Below, in pieces: positions 6,061 to 6,213 of a stretch of 6,213 bases of DNA (position 1 is the stretch's first letter; the number at the start of each line of letters is the position of its first letter). Source of the stretch: an uncultured Hymenobacter sp. (lineage in GTDB: Bacteria; Bacteroidota; Bacteroidia; Cytophagales; Hymenobacteraceae); NCBI GenBank assembly GCA_937871705.1, contig CALMOO010000379.1:1-6213 (forward strand), read 5' to 3'. The translations under genes were made by a program, and so were the position numbers. A model generated the notes under the pieces. The model searched no databases. It worked only from the letters and a program-made list of their open reading frames with translations, and was not told where the DNA came from.

Positions 6061-6213
6061 GCTAAGCAGGTGGCCACCGGGGCGGCGTGGAGAACTTACA
6101 AAAACAAGTAGTAGGCGGCTGCAAAGGCTGCGATTGCACCCAGCCACGCGCACACTGCGGTTAGCAGGCTTCTAAGGGCGCAAGGCGCGGCCAAGATACA
6201 GCACGTGCATGTG
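6061..6213. other. Upstream region of the CZB-like gene
   Basis: These 153 bases hold the candidate promoter elements described above and an 8-bp palindrome gcacgtgc (6201-6208). They also hold a minus-strand frame open from the window edge to a TAA at 6096-6098, whose last 23 codons would form a hydrophobic helix. No ATG occurs in that frame here, so it is not called as a gene. No tRNA-like or repeat structure is seen. Confidence 0.35.
6099..6125 (-). promoter_or_regulatory. Weak candidate promoter of the CZB-like gene
   Basis: On the minus strand, tgtttttg (6106-6099) resembles the Bacteroidota -7 element TAnnTTTG with one mismatch, and TTTG (6125-6122) lies 15 bases upstream as a possible -33 element, slightly closer than usual. 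The start of transcription would be about 30 bases before the ATG at 6060. A second -7-like sequence, tatcttgg (6198-6191), also has one mismatch, but its -33 partner would fall outside the window. Either, both or neither may be used. Confidence 0.25.

Noticed and set aside
6061..6153. GTG-initiated N-terminal extension of the CZB-like protein
   Set aside because: The 31 extra residues are Arg/Cys/Pro-rich and unlike the helical protein that follows; the ATG at 6058-6060 matches the expected start of the domain, and the region overlaps promoter-like motifs.
6201..6208. Palindrome gcacgtgc as an operator
   Set aside because: An 8-bp palindrome is expected by chance in GC-rich DNA, and no second copy or extended symmetry is seen nearby.

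Overview
The window looks like a piece of chromosome from a GC-rich member of the Bacteroidota, most likely a Hymenobacter-type bacterium of the Cytophagia. Three things point there. First, a type IX secretion system (T9SS) gene pair, porU followed by porV, is found only in that phylum. Second, starts lack Shine-Dalgarno sequences and candidate promoters resemble the Bacteroidota TTTG / TAnnTTTG form. Third, the coding sequence is rich in G and C at third positions. The genus is inferred from sequence style, not from any search.

Layout: (1) 1-2857 (+) is the C-terminal part of porU, the T9SS surface sortase; its N-terminus lies before the window. (2) 2858-2994 is a 137-base gap with no convincing promoter or terminator, so porU and porV may be co-transcribed; it holds a short stretch resembling a dispersed intergenic repeat. 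(3) 2995-4203 (+) is a complete porV, the outer-membrane beta-barrel that shuttles cargo to PorU. (4) 4250-4283 is a perfect 14-bp hairpin ending the por unit, followed at once by a candidate promoter. (5) 4356-5633 (+) is an M16-family (insulinase/processing-peptidase fold) protein whose HxxEH zinc site is replaced. (6) 5634-5711 is a long imperfect hairpin between, and partly inside, convergent genes. (7) 5701-6060 (-) is a small all-helical protein that resembles the chemoreceptor zinc-binding (CZB) domain but has none of its zinc ligands. (8) 6061-6213 is the upstream region of that gene, with weak promoter-like motifs and a short open frame that would encode a hydrophobic helix.

How the genes work together: PorV and PorU are partners of the T9SS attachment complex. 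PorV binds the C-terminal signal of secreted cargo at the translocon, and PorU removes that signal and links the mature protein to a surface lipopolysaccharide anchor. The M16-like and CZB-like genes have their own signals, and nothing in the sequence ties them to secretion. No mobile element, CRISPR array, tRNA or rRNA is visible. The most curious points are the two neighbouring proteins that each keep a metal-site fold while apparently losing the metal ligands, and the hairpin that can pair fully only as plus-strand RNA.
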